Source of the DNA: Nocardia sp. BMG51109
Lineage (GTDB): Bacteria; Actinomycetota; Actinomycetes; Mycobacteriales; Mycobacteriaceae
Direction: 5' to 3'
Length of the DNA stretch: 64,000 bases
NCBI RefSeq assembly: GCF_000526215.1
Contig: NZ_JAFQ01000004.1
Span: 5,022,001 to 5,086,000 of the forward strand
Shown here: positions 51,691 to 63,028 of the stretch, in pieces
How the letters are laid out: each line of letters starts with the position of its first letter
Position numbering within the stretch: the stretch's first letter is position 1
Position numbers and translations under genes: made by a program
Notes under the pieces: generated by a model
Told to the model about the DNA's origin: nothing
The model's database searches: none
Seen by the model: only the letters and a program-made list of their open reading frames with translations

Positions 51691-52842
51691 ATGGCGCGCA
51701 CCCTGCTGGTCACCAACGACTTTCCACCGCGGCCGGGTGGCATCCAAGCGTATGTGCACGCGCTGGCGCGGCAGCTGCCGCCGGACGAACTGGTGGTGTA
51801 CGCGCCGCGCTGGCGGGGCGACAGCCATCTGCGGTTCGATGCCGAGCAACCGTTCCAGGTGGTCCGGCACCCGACGACGCTGATGCTGCCGACCCCGCTG
51901 GTGCTGCGGCGGGCGGCCAAGCTGCTGCGTGACGAGCGGTGCGAGACGGTGTGGTTCGGCGCCGCCGCGCCGCTGGCGCTGATGTCGCCGCTGCTGCGGC
52001 GCGCCGGTGCGCGGCGGATCGTGGCCAGTACGCACGGGCACGAGGTGGGCTGGTCGATGCTGCCGGCGGCGCGGCAGTCGCTGCGGTCGATCGGCGATCA
52101 CACCGACGTGATCACCTACGTCAGCAAGTACACCCGGCGGCGGTTCGCCGCCGCGTTCGGTCCGCAGGCGGCCCTGGAGTACCTGCCGCCCGGCGTCGAC
52201 ACCGAGGAGTTCCGCCCGGATCCGGCTGCGCGCGAAGAACTTCGGGCCCGCTACGGGCTGGGCGACCGGCCCACCATCCTGTGCCTGTCGCGCTTGGTCC
52301 CGCGCAAGGGTCAGGACACGCTGATCCTCGCGATGCGGGAGATCAAGGAGCGGGTCGACGGCGCGGCGCTGGTGATCGCCGGCGGCGGGCCCTACGAGGA
52401 GAAGCTGCGCGGGCTGGTGCAGGCGCTCGGCCTCACCGACGACGTGGTGTTCACCGGCCGGGTGCCGGCCGCGGAACTGGCCGCGCACCACACCCTCGCC
52501 GACGTGTTCGCCATGCCGTGCCGCACCCGCGGCGCCGGGCTGGACGTGGAGGGCCTGGGCATCGTCTACCTCGAGGCCTCGGCGACCGGGGTGCCGGTGG
52601 TGGCCGGGAATTCCGGTGGCGCACCGGAAACCGTGCGGGAGGGCAAGACCGGCCACGTGGTCGACGGTCGTTGCCAGAGCCAGATCGCCGACACCCTCGT
52701 CACGCTGCTGTCCGATCGGGACGCCGCGGCCCGGATGGGTGCGGCGGGCCGGGCCTGGGTCGAGGAACAGTGGCGCTGGGATACGCTCGGCGCCCGCCTG
52801 CGCACGCTGCTGCACGCGAGCATGCGATCGAACCATCGGTGA
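51691..52842 (+). CDS. pimB: phosphatidylinositol mannoside alpha-mannosyltransferase (PimB')
   Basis: A 383-residue GT4 glycosyltransferase that adds the second mannose in PIM synthesis, using GDP-mannose at the cytoplasmic face. Motifs are TNDFPPRPGGIQAYVHALA, STHGHEVGWSMLPAAR, SRLVPRKGQDTLI (donor loop) and the EGLGIVYLEASATGVPVV block (EX7E-type Glu residues). It is the orthologue of Rv2188c by sequence and place. It is flanked by other envelope genes on the same strand. Confidence 0.94.
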   Translation: MARTLLVTNDFPPRPGGIQAYVHALARQLPPDELVVYAPRWRGDSHLRFDAEQPFQVVRHPTTLMLPTPLVLRRAAKLLRDERCETVWFGAAAPLALMSPLLRRAGARRIVASTHGHEVGWSMLPAARQSLRSIGDHTDVITYVSKYTRRRFAAAFGPQAALEYLPPGVDTEEFRPDPAAREELRARYGLGDRPTILCLSRLVPRKGQDTLILAMREIKERVDGAALVIAGGGPYEEKLRGLVQALGLTDDVVFTGRVPAAELAAHHTLADVFAMPCRTRGAGLDVEGLGIVYLEASATGVPVVAGNSGGAPETVREGKTGHVVDGRCQSQIADTLVTLLSDRDAAARMGAAGRAWVEEQWRWDTLGARLRTLLHASMRSNHR

Positions 52843-52862
52843 GCGAACCCCCGCCGGTGGGT

Positions 52863-52868
52863 TAGGCT
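52863..52868 (+). promoter_or_regulatory. -10 hexamer TAGGCT for the first SRPBCC gene
   Basis: TAGGCT, then 7 nt, then ATG 52876; no Shine-Dalgarno. Confidence 0.45.
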
Positions 52869-52875
52869 CACCGGC

Positions 52876-53265
52876 ATGAGCACTGTTCAGGTGGCCGATC
52901 AGACCTTCGTCGCCGCGCCGGGCGCGGCCGTCGCGGAGGTGCTGGCCGATCGCGGGCGCTGGCCGCTGTGGTGGCCCGATCTGACCCTGGACGTGCGAGA
53001 GGACCGTGGCGACAAGGGATTTCGGTGGACTGTCCGCGGGCCGCTGGACGGCACCATGGAGGTGTGGCTGGAGCCGTGCCTGGACGGTGTGCTCCTGCAC
53101 TACTTCCTGCACGCCGAACCGGGCGACGCGTCCCGGCTGTCGGCGCGCGATCTGGCGGCGGCCAACCGGGCGCGGCGGGTGGCGGGCAAGAGGATGTCGT
53201 TCGAGATCAAGGCGCGGCTCGAGGCGGGCCGCCCGGCCGGGGTCGCCCCGCTGCACTCCGTGTGA
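52876..53265 (+). CDS. SRPBCC-fold protein (Rv2186c-like)
   Basis: A 129-residue polyketide cyclase/START-like protein: VQVADQTFVAAPGAAVAEVL, RGRWPLWWPDLTLDV, TMEVWLEPCLDGVLLHYFLH and a basic C-terminal helix (NRARRVAGKRMSFEIKARLE). This fold makes a hydrophobic cavity for a lipid or similar ligand. It forms a pair with the next gene, as in M. tuberculosis between pimB' and Rv2184c. The ligand is unknown. Confidence 0.85.
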   Translation: MSTVQVADQTFVAAPGAAVAEVLADRGRWPLWWPDLTLDVREDRGDKGFRWTVRGPLDGTMEVWLEPCLDGVLLHYFLHAEPGDASRLSARDLAAANRARRVAGKRMSFEIKARLEAGRPAGVAPLHSV

Positions 53266-53311
53266 AACTCGTTCGCCCGCACCGTCAGCCGGAAAGGAAA
53301 CGCTGCCAGTC

Positions 53312-53749
53312 ATGGCCGACCGGACCCAGAGGTCGATCATCGTCGATGCCCCGTCGGATCGGGTGATGGCCGTCATCGCCGATCTGGAGTCGTATCCGGA
53401 GTGGGTGTCGGCGGCGCGGTCGGTCGAGGTGCTCGACAAACTCGCCGACGGCCGGGCCCGGACCGCCCGGTTCGTGCTGGACGCGGGCGTCGTCAAGGAC
53501 ACCTACGTGCTGTCCTACCTCTGGCGGGCCGACGGCAAGGCGGTGAGCTGGCAGCTGGTCAGCGGCGAATTGCAGAAGGCCCAGGACGGCACCTACGAGC
53601 TGATCGACCAGCCGGACGGCACCACCCAGGTCGTCTACGAGCTGACCGTGGACCTGACGATCCCGATGATCGGCATGTTCAAACGCAAGGCCGAGAAGGT
53701 CATCACCGATACCGCGCTGAAGGAACTCAAGAAGCGGGTCGAAGGCTGA
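53312..53749 (+). CDS. SRPBCC-fold protein (Rv2185c-like)
   Basis: A 145-residue START/polyketide cyclase-like protein. It reads RSIIVDAPSDRVMAVIADLE, SYPEWVSAARSVEVLD, then VLSYLWRADGKAVSWQLVSG and MIGMFKRKAEKVITDTALKE. The arrangement (long C-terminal helix over a sheet) is standard. AAAGGAAA precedes the ATG. The gene before it has the same fold, and an ATPase gene follows after 8 nt. A role in lipid handling is inferred from neighbours only. Confidence 0.87.
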   Translation: MADRTQRSIIVDAPSDRVMAVIADLESYPEWVSAARSVEVLDKLADGRARTARFVLDAGVVKDTYVLSYLWRADGKAVSWQLVSGELQKAQDGTYELIDQPDGTTQVVYELTVDLTIPMIGMFKRKAEKVITDTALKELKKRVEG

Positions 53750-53757
53750 CCGGCCCG

Positions 53758-55056
53758 GTGGCGGCGGATCGTGCGGCGGGCCGGACCCGCTTGGAGTTGT
53801 TCATCGGCAAGGGCGGGGTCGGCAAGACGACGCTGGCCTGCGCAACGGCCATGGCGCACACCAGATCCGGCGCCCGGGTGCTGATCGCCTCGCTGGATCA
53901 GGCGCATTCGCTCGGCGACGCGCTCGGCTTCCGCTTCCCGCACGATCCGGGCACCGTGACCGGCGTGGCGTCGGTGCTGCCCGGCCTGGACGTCATCGAG
54001 ATCGATTCGCTGGAACTGCTGGAGGACCGCTTCCGCGACGTGCTGCGCACGCTCGGCGGTGGCGGCCACGAACACGGCATCGACCTGGCCGCCCTGGATC
54101 CGGCCGAGCTGACCGGGCTGCCGGGCGTGCAGGAACTGCTGATGCTCACCGAGATCGCCGGTTTCGCGGCCGAGGACGACTGGGACGTGATCGTCGTCGA
54201 CTGCCCGCCCTCGGCGGACATGCTGCGCATCGTGACCGCGCCGGAAACCCTGCTGGGCTATCTGGACCGGATGTGGCCGGCGCACGCCCGCGCCCTGAGC
54301 GCGACCGGACGGGACCTGCGGCGCGCGGTGCTGGCGACGACGGCCGAACGCATCGCCACCGCCGTCGCGGGGGTCCGTGACCTGCTGGCCGACCCCGAAC
54401 GCACCGGCGCGCGGCTGATCACCGGCGCCGAGCGGGTGGCGCTGGCCGAGACGGCGCGGGTGCGGTCGGCGGCGGCGCTGCTGGGTCTGCGGCTGGACGA
54501 GGTGATCGTCAACAAGGTGTTGCCCCCGGCACCGCCCGCGGATTCGGCCCATCCGGCCGTCCGGTGGTATCTCGACCGGCGCGCCGAGCAGCTGGAGGTG
54601 ATCGAGGAACTGCGGCGCCGGGCGGACGTGCCGGTGTCGGTGGCCCACCACAGCGGACCGGAGCCGATCGGCATCACCCCGCTGACCGAACTGTCCTATG
54701 CGGTGGATTCGCGCGGGAGCCGGGCAACGTCACCGGCAGACCCTATGCTGGGCGGCGAGGTGACCACCGGCGGCACGGACCCCGGCGAGGTCCGGCTCGG
54801 CGAGCCGGTGGTCCGGTGGGAGTCGGGGAGCGGGCCGCGGTCGGTGTTCACGCTGCGGATGCGATTGCCCGTGGCCGACCCGGCGACGCTGCGGCTGGGA
54901 CGAGTGGAGGACGATTTGATCGTGGGAGCGGACGGAGTGCGGCGCCGGATGCGCCTGGCACCGGTGTTGCGGCGATGCACGGTCGACGGCGCCGAATTCG
55001 AGGGCGATCAGCTCGTCGTGCGCTTCCGCCCCGATCCCGGGGTGTGGCCGCGATGA
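53758..55056 (+). CDS. ArsA/GET3-like ATPase (Rv2184c-like)
   Basis: A 432-residue P-loop ATPase. The deviant Walker A is FIGKGGVGKTTLACATA (near residues 17-33); other motifs are ASLDQAHSLGDALG and VIVVDCPPSADMLRI. The C-terminal domain from about residue 340 is beta-rich (FTLRMRLPVADPATLRLGR), as in Rv2184c, and resembles an HSP20-like fold of actinobacterial ArsA homologues. There is no sign of arsenite-binding cysteines, so arsenite transport is unlikely; membrane-protein or lipid targeting is a guess. Its stop overlaps the next start (ATGA). Confidence 0.88.
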   Translation: MAADRAAGRTRLELFIGKGGVGKTTLACATAMAHTRSGARVLIASLDQAHSLGDALGFRFPHDPGTVTGVASVLPGLDVIEIDSLELLEDRFRDVLRTLGGGGHEHGIDLAALDPAELTGLPGVQELLMLTEIAGFAAEDDWDVIVVDCPPSADMLRIVTAPETLLGYLDRMWPAHARALSATGRDLRRAVLATTAERIATAVAGVRDLLADPERTGARLITGAERVALAETARVRSAAALLGLRLDEVIVNKVLPPAPPADSAHPAVRWYLDRRAEQLEVIEELRRRADVPVSVAHHSGPEPIGITPLTELSYAVDSRGSRATSPADPMLGGEVTTGGTDPGEVRLGEPVVRWESGSGPRSVFTLRMRLPVADPATLRLGRVEDDLIVGADGVRRRMRLAPVLRRCTVDGAEFEGDQLVVRFRPDPGVWPR

Positions 55057-55466
55057 GCGAGGCCGGCGGCGACGGGGCGGCCGGTGACCACCGGCACGAG
55101 GACCAGCTGGGCGAACTGACCGAGGAACTGCGGCTGCTCGCGGAGACGATGCTGGAGCGGGTCGAGCCGATGCTGCGCCGGGCCGCCGCCGAGGATCGCG
55201 CGGAGTGGAGCGGCTGCGGCTGGTGCCCGGTCTGCGCCGCGGTCGCGCTGCTGCGCGGCGAGCATCACGACGTGCTGACGGCCGTCGCCGAGCACGGCAC
55301 CGCCATCGTGACGGTGCTGCGCGAGGCGCTGTCCGGGCTGCCGGTGGATCCGGTGTTCCCGCCCGGATCCGATCCGGACGGCGGGGCGCCGCGCGACACC
55401 GCCGAACCCGGATCGCGTCCCGGTGCGTCCGGATACGTCCCCATTCCGGTACAGATCAAGGGATGA
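55053..55466 (+). CDS. Rv2183c-like small protein with CxxC motif
   Basis: A 137-residue protein. The start has ATGA overlap with the ATPase gene, and the end has ATGA overlap with the ROK gene, so the three are translated in sequence. An N-terminal helix (EELRLLAETMLERVEPML) precedes SGCGWCPVCAAVALLRGEHH; the CGWCPVC motif may bind zinc or be redox-active. The C-terminus is proline/glycine-rich. Function is unknown. Confidence 0.8.
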   Translation: MSEAGGDGAAGDHRHEDQLGELTEELRLLAETMLERVEPMLRRAAAEDRAEWSGCGWCPVCAAVALLRGEHHDVLTAVAEHGTAIVTVLREALSGLPVDPVFPPGSDPDGGAPRDTAEPGSRPGASGYVPIPVQIKG

Positions 55467-56554
55467 CGACACGCATCGGGCGGGAGGCGCCGCTGACCGT
55501 CGGCATCGATGTCGGCGGCACCAACATTCGGGCGTCCGTGGTCGACGGCGCCGGCGAGGTGCTCGACACCGTGCAGGCGCCGACCCCGCATTCGGAGCGG
55601 GCACTGGAGGACGGGCTCGCCCGCGCCGTACGCGAACTGCGGGCGCGGCACACCATCGGGGCGGTCGGCCTGGCGGTGGCCGGATTCGTCGACGAGACCC
55701 GGTCGTCGGTGCGGTTCGCCCCGCATCTGCCGTGGCAGGACAGCCCGGTGGCGGAGCGGCTCGCCGAGTTGCTCGGGCTGCCGGTGATCCTCGAGCACGA
55801 CGCCAATGCGGCGATGTGGGCGGAGTACCGGTTCGGCGCGGCCGCCGGCGCGCACAACGGCGTGCTGGTGGCGATCGGCACGGGGATCGGGGCGGCGCTG
55901 CTGGTCGAGGGCCGGCTGTATCGCGGAAGTTACGGTGTCGCACCGGAACTGGGTCATCTCCAGGTGGTGCCGGACGGCCGGGCCTGTCCGTGCGGCAAGC
56001 GCGGGTGCTGGGAACGGTATTGCAGCGGAACGGCTCTGGTGGATACCGCGATCGAGATGCTGGCGACCGATCCGATCCACTCGACCATCCTGTCGCGCGA
56101 GGTGGTCTCCGATCCGGGCGCGCTGACCGGGCGCCGGGTGGCGGGCGCCGCGCAGGACGGCGATCCGGTGGCGTCGCGGGTGATGGCCGAGTTCGCCCGC
56201 TGGCTGGGCCTGGGCCTGGCGTTCGTCGGTGACATCTTCGACCCGGATCTGGTCGTGATCGCCGGCGGGGTGAGTTCGTCGGCGCCGCTGTTCCTCGACG
56301 ACGCCCGCGAGCACTACGCGGCCGCCGTCACCGGCGCCCGGCACCGGCCGCTGGCCCGCATCCGCACCACCCAGCTGGGCGAGGCGGCGGGCATGGTCGG
56401 CGCGGCGGAGCTGGCGCGGTCGGCGCTCGAACCGTCCGGCGACCGGGGCTCCCGCACCGGGACGCGGCGCGGCGCGAAGCCGGCGCCGGCCGATTCGGGC
56501 ACCGGGGCGGGCCGTCCGTCCGGCGCCGGCGGCAGGGCCGGGGCCCGGCGGTGA
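55463..56554 (+). CDS. ROK-family sugar kinase (glucokinase-like)
   Basis: A 363-residue ROK kinase. The ATP motif is GIDVGGTNIRASVVDG (about 13-28); the substrate site includes LEHDANAAMWAEYRFG, with the catalytic Asp, and ELGHLQVVPDG; the zinc-binding motif CPCGKRGCWERYCSG is complete. This combination fits glucokinase. The C-terminal 40 residues are low-complexity (SGAGGRAGARR) and lie in the 24-bp duplication that spans the stop. It is coupled to the CxxC protein gene. Regulator-type ROK proteins have an N-terminal HTH, which is absent here. Confidence 0.9.
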   Translation: MTTRIGREAPLTVGIDVGGTNIRASVVDGAGEVLDTVQAPTPHSERALEDGLARAVRELRARHTIGAVGLAVAGFVDETRSSVRFAPHLPWQDSPVAERLAELLGLPVILEHDANAAMWAEYRFGAAAGAHNGVLVAIGTGIGAALLVEGRLYRGSYGVAPELGHLQVVPDGRACPCGKRGCWERYCSGTALVDTAIEMLATDPIHSTILSREVVSDPGALTGRRVAGAAQDGDPVASRVMAEFARWLGLGLAFVGDIFDPDLVVIAGGVSSSAPLFLDDAREHYAAAVTGARHRPLARIRTTQLGEAAGMVGAAELARSALEPSGDRGSRTGTRRGAKPAPADSGTGAGRPSGAGGRAGARR

Positions 56555-56578
56555 AACAGGGCCGGTGCCCGGCGGTGA
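56533..56578 (+). repeat. 24-bp-period duplication across the ROK gene stop
   Basis: A 22-bp unit (CAGGGCCGG...GGCGGTGA) at 56533-56554, ending in the stop, recurs at 56557-56578 with one mismatch. The second copy is untranslated. Confidence 0.8.
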
Positions 56579-56710
56579 CGAGTGTGGTTCCGGCCGTGTG
56601 AATTCCCTCGTGCGGGCTTGGTCACAGCTCGTCGGCGGCGGTAGAGTCGGCACCGACGGAGGTGCCTGCAAGGAGGCCGGTCCCGTACAGATCACCTGGG
56701 AAAGGACGCG

Positions 56711-59528
<2,818 letters not shown>

Positions 59529-59535
59529 GGGCGCG

Positions 59536-59835
59536 GTGAACGTCGTCTTCCGCGAACTGGGCACCGTGCGCCTCGACCGGGCGGACTGCACGATCCTGCG
59601 ATTGCTGAGCGATCGCGACCGGGACGGTGTGCCGTCGGAGGTGGTGCTGCGCGACGGCAGCCGGTTGCTGATCTTCAACATCTCCTGGGGCTACCGCCAG
59701 GACGCCGCGTCGGCGCAGGTCACGACGAATATCAGCCCTAACGTCGGCGGTATGCCGGTGGAGGTGTTCAGCACCTCGGCCGTGGTCGCGGTCAACGATC
59801 CGGAAACCGGCGCACCACTGCTCGCGGTGGCCTGA
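59536..59835 (+). CDS. hypothetical 99-residue protein downstream of aroG
   Basis: A beta-rich soluble protein starting at GTG 59536, seven nucleotides after the aroG stop. It reads VVFRELGTVRLDRADCTILR, then EVVLRDGSRLLIFNISWGY and VTTNISPNVGGMPVEVFST. There is no signal peptide. The likely co-transcription with aroG is its only context clue. No family is recognised. Confidence 0.65.
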   Translation: MNVVFRELGTVRLDRADCTILRLLSDRDRDGVPSEVVLRDGSRLLIFNISWGYRQDAASAQVTTNISPNVGGMPVEVFSTSAVVAVNDPETGAPLLAVA

Positions 59836-59969
59836 TCGGTCCGTCCCGGCCGGTGTCACGTTCCTGAAGTTAGCTGAACGGTTGCTGATACCGGCCGGTT
59901 GGGTTAGGTTCACAACACGTCCGTTGCCGAGGGCAATGGGCTGATGGTGGATCTGCCCTGGGAGGACCG

Positions 59970-60374
59970 ATGAAGGTGGTTACAGCAACCGGAGACTCGC
60001 GAGCCGGCGCCGATCGGCTCGGCGGTGGCCGCGCCCGATGGATGGGACGCGACGGGGTCGCCCTGGTGCAGCACGAGCTCGTGATCGACGGCGTTCCGGC
60101 GTCGGTGGTCATCGACAGGCCCGAGGCCGACCGCGCGGCGCGGTCCTGGCGCTGCCGGATCCGGATCGCCCGCGGTATCGGCCGGCTCGAACAGTCGCAG
60201 GTCGTGGGGACGAGCGCGAGCGCGGTCCTGGAACAGGCGGTGGATCTGGTCGCGACGCGGGTCGGGCTCAGCGTGGCCGAGGTGCTCGGCGGCGCGACGG
60301 TGGGGGAGGATCTGGCGCTCGGACGGCAGCAGGACGAGAAATCCCCGGTCAGAAGGGGAGAACGACCAGCGTGA
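59970..60374 (+). CDS. hypothetical 134-residue protein overlapping the end of pknL
   Basis: Starts at ATG 59970 with GGGAGGACCG upstream. The core reads WMGRDGVALVQHELVIDGVP, RSWRCRIRIARGIGRLEQSQ and SASAVLEQAVDLVATRVGLS. The last 26 nt (60349-60374) overlap the end of pknL on the other strand. A TAGGTT hexamer lies about 65 nt upstream. No family is recognised. Confidence 0.6.
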   Translation: MKVVTATGDSRAGADRLGGGRARWMGRDGVALVQHELVIDGVPASVVIDRPEADRAARSWRCRIRIARGIGRLEQSQVVGTSASAVLEQAVDLVATRVGLSVAEVLGGATVGEDLALGRQQDEKSPVRRGERPA

Positions 60375-62334
60375 CGGAGCTGCCGGGCTCGACGTTGGCC
60401 CCGGCGATGGGCGTCTGGCCGCGGACCGTGCCGCGGTCGTTACCGGTGAAGATGTTGCTCAGTGTCACCCGTAGGCCGAGGCCCTCGAGTTCGGCCCGCG
60501 CCGCCGCGACGCTCTTGCCGCCCACATCGGGAACCCGGACGGCATTCGAGACGAGCAGGGTGACCGTGCTGCCCGACAGCACGTTCTGCCCGGCCGCGGG
60601 GTCGGTGCCGGTCACCTGACCGGACGCGATGCCCTGACCGAACTCGGATCTGGTGTCCTGCACGGTGATTCCGGCCTTCTCCAAGGTCGTCCGCGCCTCG
60701 TCGGCGGTCTTTCCGCGCACGTCCGGGATGCGTACCGGCGTGGATCCCTTGCTGCGCACCACTTCTACCGCCGCACCCATCGGCAGCACCGTGCCCGGTT
60801 CCGGATCGAGCTGTGCCACCGTGCCTTTGGGTGCGGCGTTGGGTCTCTCGCCGCCGTCGACCGGGCGGAGGCCGGCGTCGCGGATCGCCTGCCGGACCTG
60901 CTCGGGGTCCTGGCCCGGCTGGAACTGCGGCACCTTCGGCTTACCGTTCGACACCAGCACCGCCACGGTGGAGCCCTTGACGACGCGGGTACCGGCCGAG
61001 GGGTCGGTGCCGACCACGCCGCCGACCGGGATGGTGTCGGAGGCGCGGTCGCGGACCGTGGTGTCGAAGCCGGCGTCGTGCAGGGCGGCCGAGGCGCGCT
61101 CGGTGTCCATCCCCGCGATCGGCGGCACCGCGGAGTACCGCCCGACCCCCAGCCACCACCCCCCGATGCCGAGCAGCAGCGCCAGCGCGACGACGATGGC
61201 CACCCAGATCAGGGCCCGGCGGCGCGACCGGCCGTGACCGGACAGATCCCGGCCGTAGGGCGGCGGGGGGTCCGGCCGGGCCGACTGGTCGTTGCGGTAC
61301 GCGTCCGGTTCGGGCTGCGGATGCGGCGCGGTCATCACCCGGGTGTGCTGCGGGGCGGGCGGTTCGGCGGCGAACCGGACGGTCTGGTCGGCCGGCGGGG
61401 CCGCGGCGGCCGCCGACGTCGGGCCGATCCGGTAGTGCGACGACAGGTGTTCGGCCGACTCCTTCGGCGCCGGCACCCGGTACGGCGGCAGCCGCAGCCG
61501 CGCCGCGAGCTGCCGCAGCTCGTGCGCCATATCGGTGGCATCGGCGAAGCGATGCGCGGGCTCGCGGGCGGTGGCGTGCGCGACCAGTTCGTCGATCTCC
61601 GGCGGCACCCCCGCGATGAAGCGGCTCGGGCTCGGCACGTCCTTGTCCACCCGCTGGTAGGCGATCGACAGCGAGGTGTCCCCGGTGAACGGGGTGCGCC
61701 CGGTGAGCATCTCGAAGATCAGGATGCCGAACGAATACACATCGCTGCGGGCGTCGGCGTCGCCGTCGGTGACCTGCTCGGGCGACAGGTACTGGGCGGT
61801 GCCCAGAATCACGCTCGACGAGGTCATGGTCGAACCGGCGGCCGCGCGGACCAGGCCGAAGTCGGCGATCTTCACCTCGCCGGCGTCGGAGATCAGCACA
61901 TTCTCCGGCTTGATGTCGCGGTGGATCAGGCCCGCCGCGTGCGCGACCCCGACCGCCTGCAGCACCGGCTCGGCCACCGCGTACGCCGCGTGCGGCGGCA
62001 TCGGGCCGCGCTCGCGCAGCAGTTCGCGCAGGGTGCCGCCCTCCACCAGCTCCATGATCAGGAACGGGTGATCACCGTCGATACCCTGGTCGTACACCGC
62101 GACCAGGGACGGGTGCTTCAGCTTCGCCACCGCGCGGGCCTCGAATTCGAACCGGCTCAGGAACTGCGGATCGCCGGCGAACTTCGGATCCATCACCTTG
62201 ATCGCCACCGGCCGGTCCAGCCGGGTGTCCACGCCCCGGAAGACCATCGACATGCCGCCCCGCGCGATCGGTGCGTCGATGCGGTAGCGCCCGTCCAGCA
62301 TCTGGCCGATCAACTGATGTCCTCCGACTTTCAC
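60349..62334 (-). CDS. pknL: serine/threonine protein kinase with PASTA domains (PknL)
   Basis: A 661-residue receptor kinase starting at GTG 62334 (GAGGTGAG about 8 nt upstream). The kinase domain has VAIKVMDPKF, HRDIKPEN (near 136), ADFGLV (near 157) and an activation loop with TMTSSSVILGTAQYLSPEQ. A juxtamembrane linker leads to one membrane helix (ALIWVAIVVALALLLGIGGWW). Outside are four PASTA repeats (SGSTVTLLVSN and KGSTVAVLVSN ends). PknL of M. tuberculosis lacks PASTA domains; the corynebacterial form has them. It is divergent from its presumed substrate gene (the Rv2175c homologue). Confidence 0.94.
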   Translation of the reverse strand: MKVGGHQLIGQMLDGRYRIDAPIARGGMSMVFRGVDTRLDRPVAIKVMDPKFAGDPQFLSRFEFEARAVAKLKHPSLVAVYDQGIDGDHPFLIMELVEGGTLRELLRERGPMPPHAAYAVAEPVLQAVGVAHAAGLIHRDIKPENVLISDAGEVKIADFGLVRAAAGSTMTSSSVILGTAQYLSPEQVTDGDADARSDVYSFGILIFEMLTGRTPFTGDTSLSIAYQRVDKDVPSPSRFIAGVPPEIDELVAHATAREPAHRFADATDMAHELRQLAARLRLPPYRVPAPKESAEHLSSHYRIGPTSAAAAAPPADQTVRFAAEPPAPQHTRVMTAPHPQPEPDAYRNDQSARPDPPPPYGRDLSGHGRSRRRALIWVAIVVALALLLGIGGWWLGVGRYSAVPPIAGMDTERASAALHDAGFDTTVRDRASDTIPVGGVVGTDPSAGTRVVKGSTVAVLVSNGKPKVPQFQPGQDPEQVRQAIRDAGLRPVDGGERPNAAPKGTVAQLDPEPGTVLPMGAAVEVVRSKGSTPVRIPDVRGKTADEARTTLEKAGITVQDTRSEFGQGIASGQVTGTDPAAGQNVLSGSTVTLLVSNAVRVPDVGGKSVAAARAELEGLGLRVTLSNIFTGNDRGTVRGQTPIAGANVEPGSSVTLVVLPF

Positions 62335-62480
62335 AAAGTTCTCACCTCTCGCCTCGTCGCGACAAGCGAACACCGCCCCCGTGGCGGCTCTCCCGATGGT
62401 ATAGGCGGAGGCCGCCGGGGCGGTTCACGACGTGCGGTCACTACGGGGACCGGGTACGCGGTACCCGGTATGCGACGGGC

Positions 62481-62486
62481 TACCGT
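62481..62486 (+). promoter_or_regulatory. -10 hexamer TACCGT for the Rv2175c homologue
   Basis: TACCGT, then TGTTCGC, then GTG 62494; no ribosome binding site. Confidence 0.45.
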
Positions 62487-62493
62487 TGTTCGC

Positions 62494-62862
62494 GTGAGTG
62501 TATTTCCCTGCAGCGACGATGTCGTTCCGGAGTCGGTCACCCTGCTCCCGCTGCCCGACGTGGCCGAGCAGCTCGGCCTCCCGGTGACCCGGGTGCATCA
62601 GATGCTGCGCGACCACCAGTTGCTGGCGGTGCGCCGGGCCGGCGTCGCCGGGGTGCCGAAGGACTTCTTCGACTCCACCGGCGCCGTCGTGAAGCCGCTG
62701 CCGGGCCTGATCACCGTGATGCGCGATGCGAAGTACACCGACGAGGAAATCCTCGGGTGGATCTACACCGACGACACCACCCTGCCGGGCCGCCCCGTCG
62801 ACGCCATCCACGGCCCGCTCGCCCGCGAGGTCCTGCGCCGGGCGGCCGCCGAGCCGTTCTGA
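62494..62862 (+). CDS. Rv2175c-like DNA-binding protein, presumed PknL substrate
   Basis: A 122-residue protein with a winged helix near the N-terminus (LLPLPDVAEQLGLPVTRVHQ, MLRDHQLLAVRRAGVAGV) and the conserved C-terminal block ILGWIYTDDTTLPGRPVDAI. Rv2175c of M. tuberculosis is encoded next to pknL and is phosphorylated by PknL, which changes DNA binding; the neighbour relation is conserved here. The first residues (VFPCSDD) differ. The stop is flanked by a 13-bp direct repeat. Confidence 0.9.
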   Translation: MSVFPCSDDVVPESVTLLPLPDVAEQLGLPVTRVHQMLRDHQLLAVRRAGVAGVPKDFFDSTGAVVKPLPGLITVMRDAKYTDEEILGWIYTDDTTLPGRPVDAIHGPLAREVLRRAAAEPF

Positions 62863-62875
62863 CGCCGAGCCGTTC
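62847..62875 (+). repeat. 16-bp-period direct repeat around the Rv2175c homologue stop
   Basis: CGCCGAGCCGTTC occurs at 62847-62859 and again at 62863-62875; the stop TGA (62860-62862) is in the spacer. Confidence 0.75.
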
Positions 62876-62879
62876 GGAT

Positions 62880-63028
62880 GCCACCGGGGTGATGTTCGGC
62901 ATGCCGTCCGCGTCCACCGAGGCGATGCCGTCCGCGTCCACCGAGGCGATGGCGAAGTGGCCGGTGGACCGGCCGCCGCGGGCGACGATCTCCCGGAGGG
63001 CGGGCCATTCGGCGTCGAGGGTCGTCAT
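62880..63028 (-). pseudogene. N-terminal remnant of a PPOx-family (pyridoxamine oxidase-like) gene
   Basis: From ATG 63028 (overlapping the phytoene synthase stop as ATGA) the frame reads TTLDAEWPALREIVARGGR, then STGHFAIASVDADG, a second IASVDADG and MPNITPV. This is the opening of actinobacterial pyridoxamine 5'-phosphate oxidase-like proteins. After about 50 residues the frame becomes unrelated sequence antisense to the Rv2175c homologue, so the flavin-binding core is gone. Confidence 0.6.
62901..62948 (-). repeat. 24-bp tandem duplication in the PPOx remnant
   Basis: Units at 62901-62924 and 62925-62948 are identical (ATGCCGTCCGCGTCCACCGA plus GGCG) and encode IASVDADG on the minus strand. 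Confidence 0.88.
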
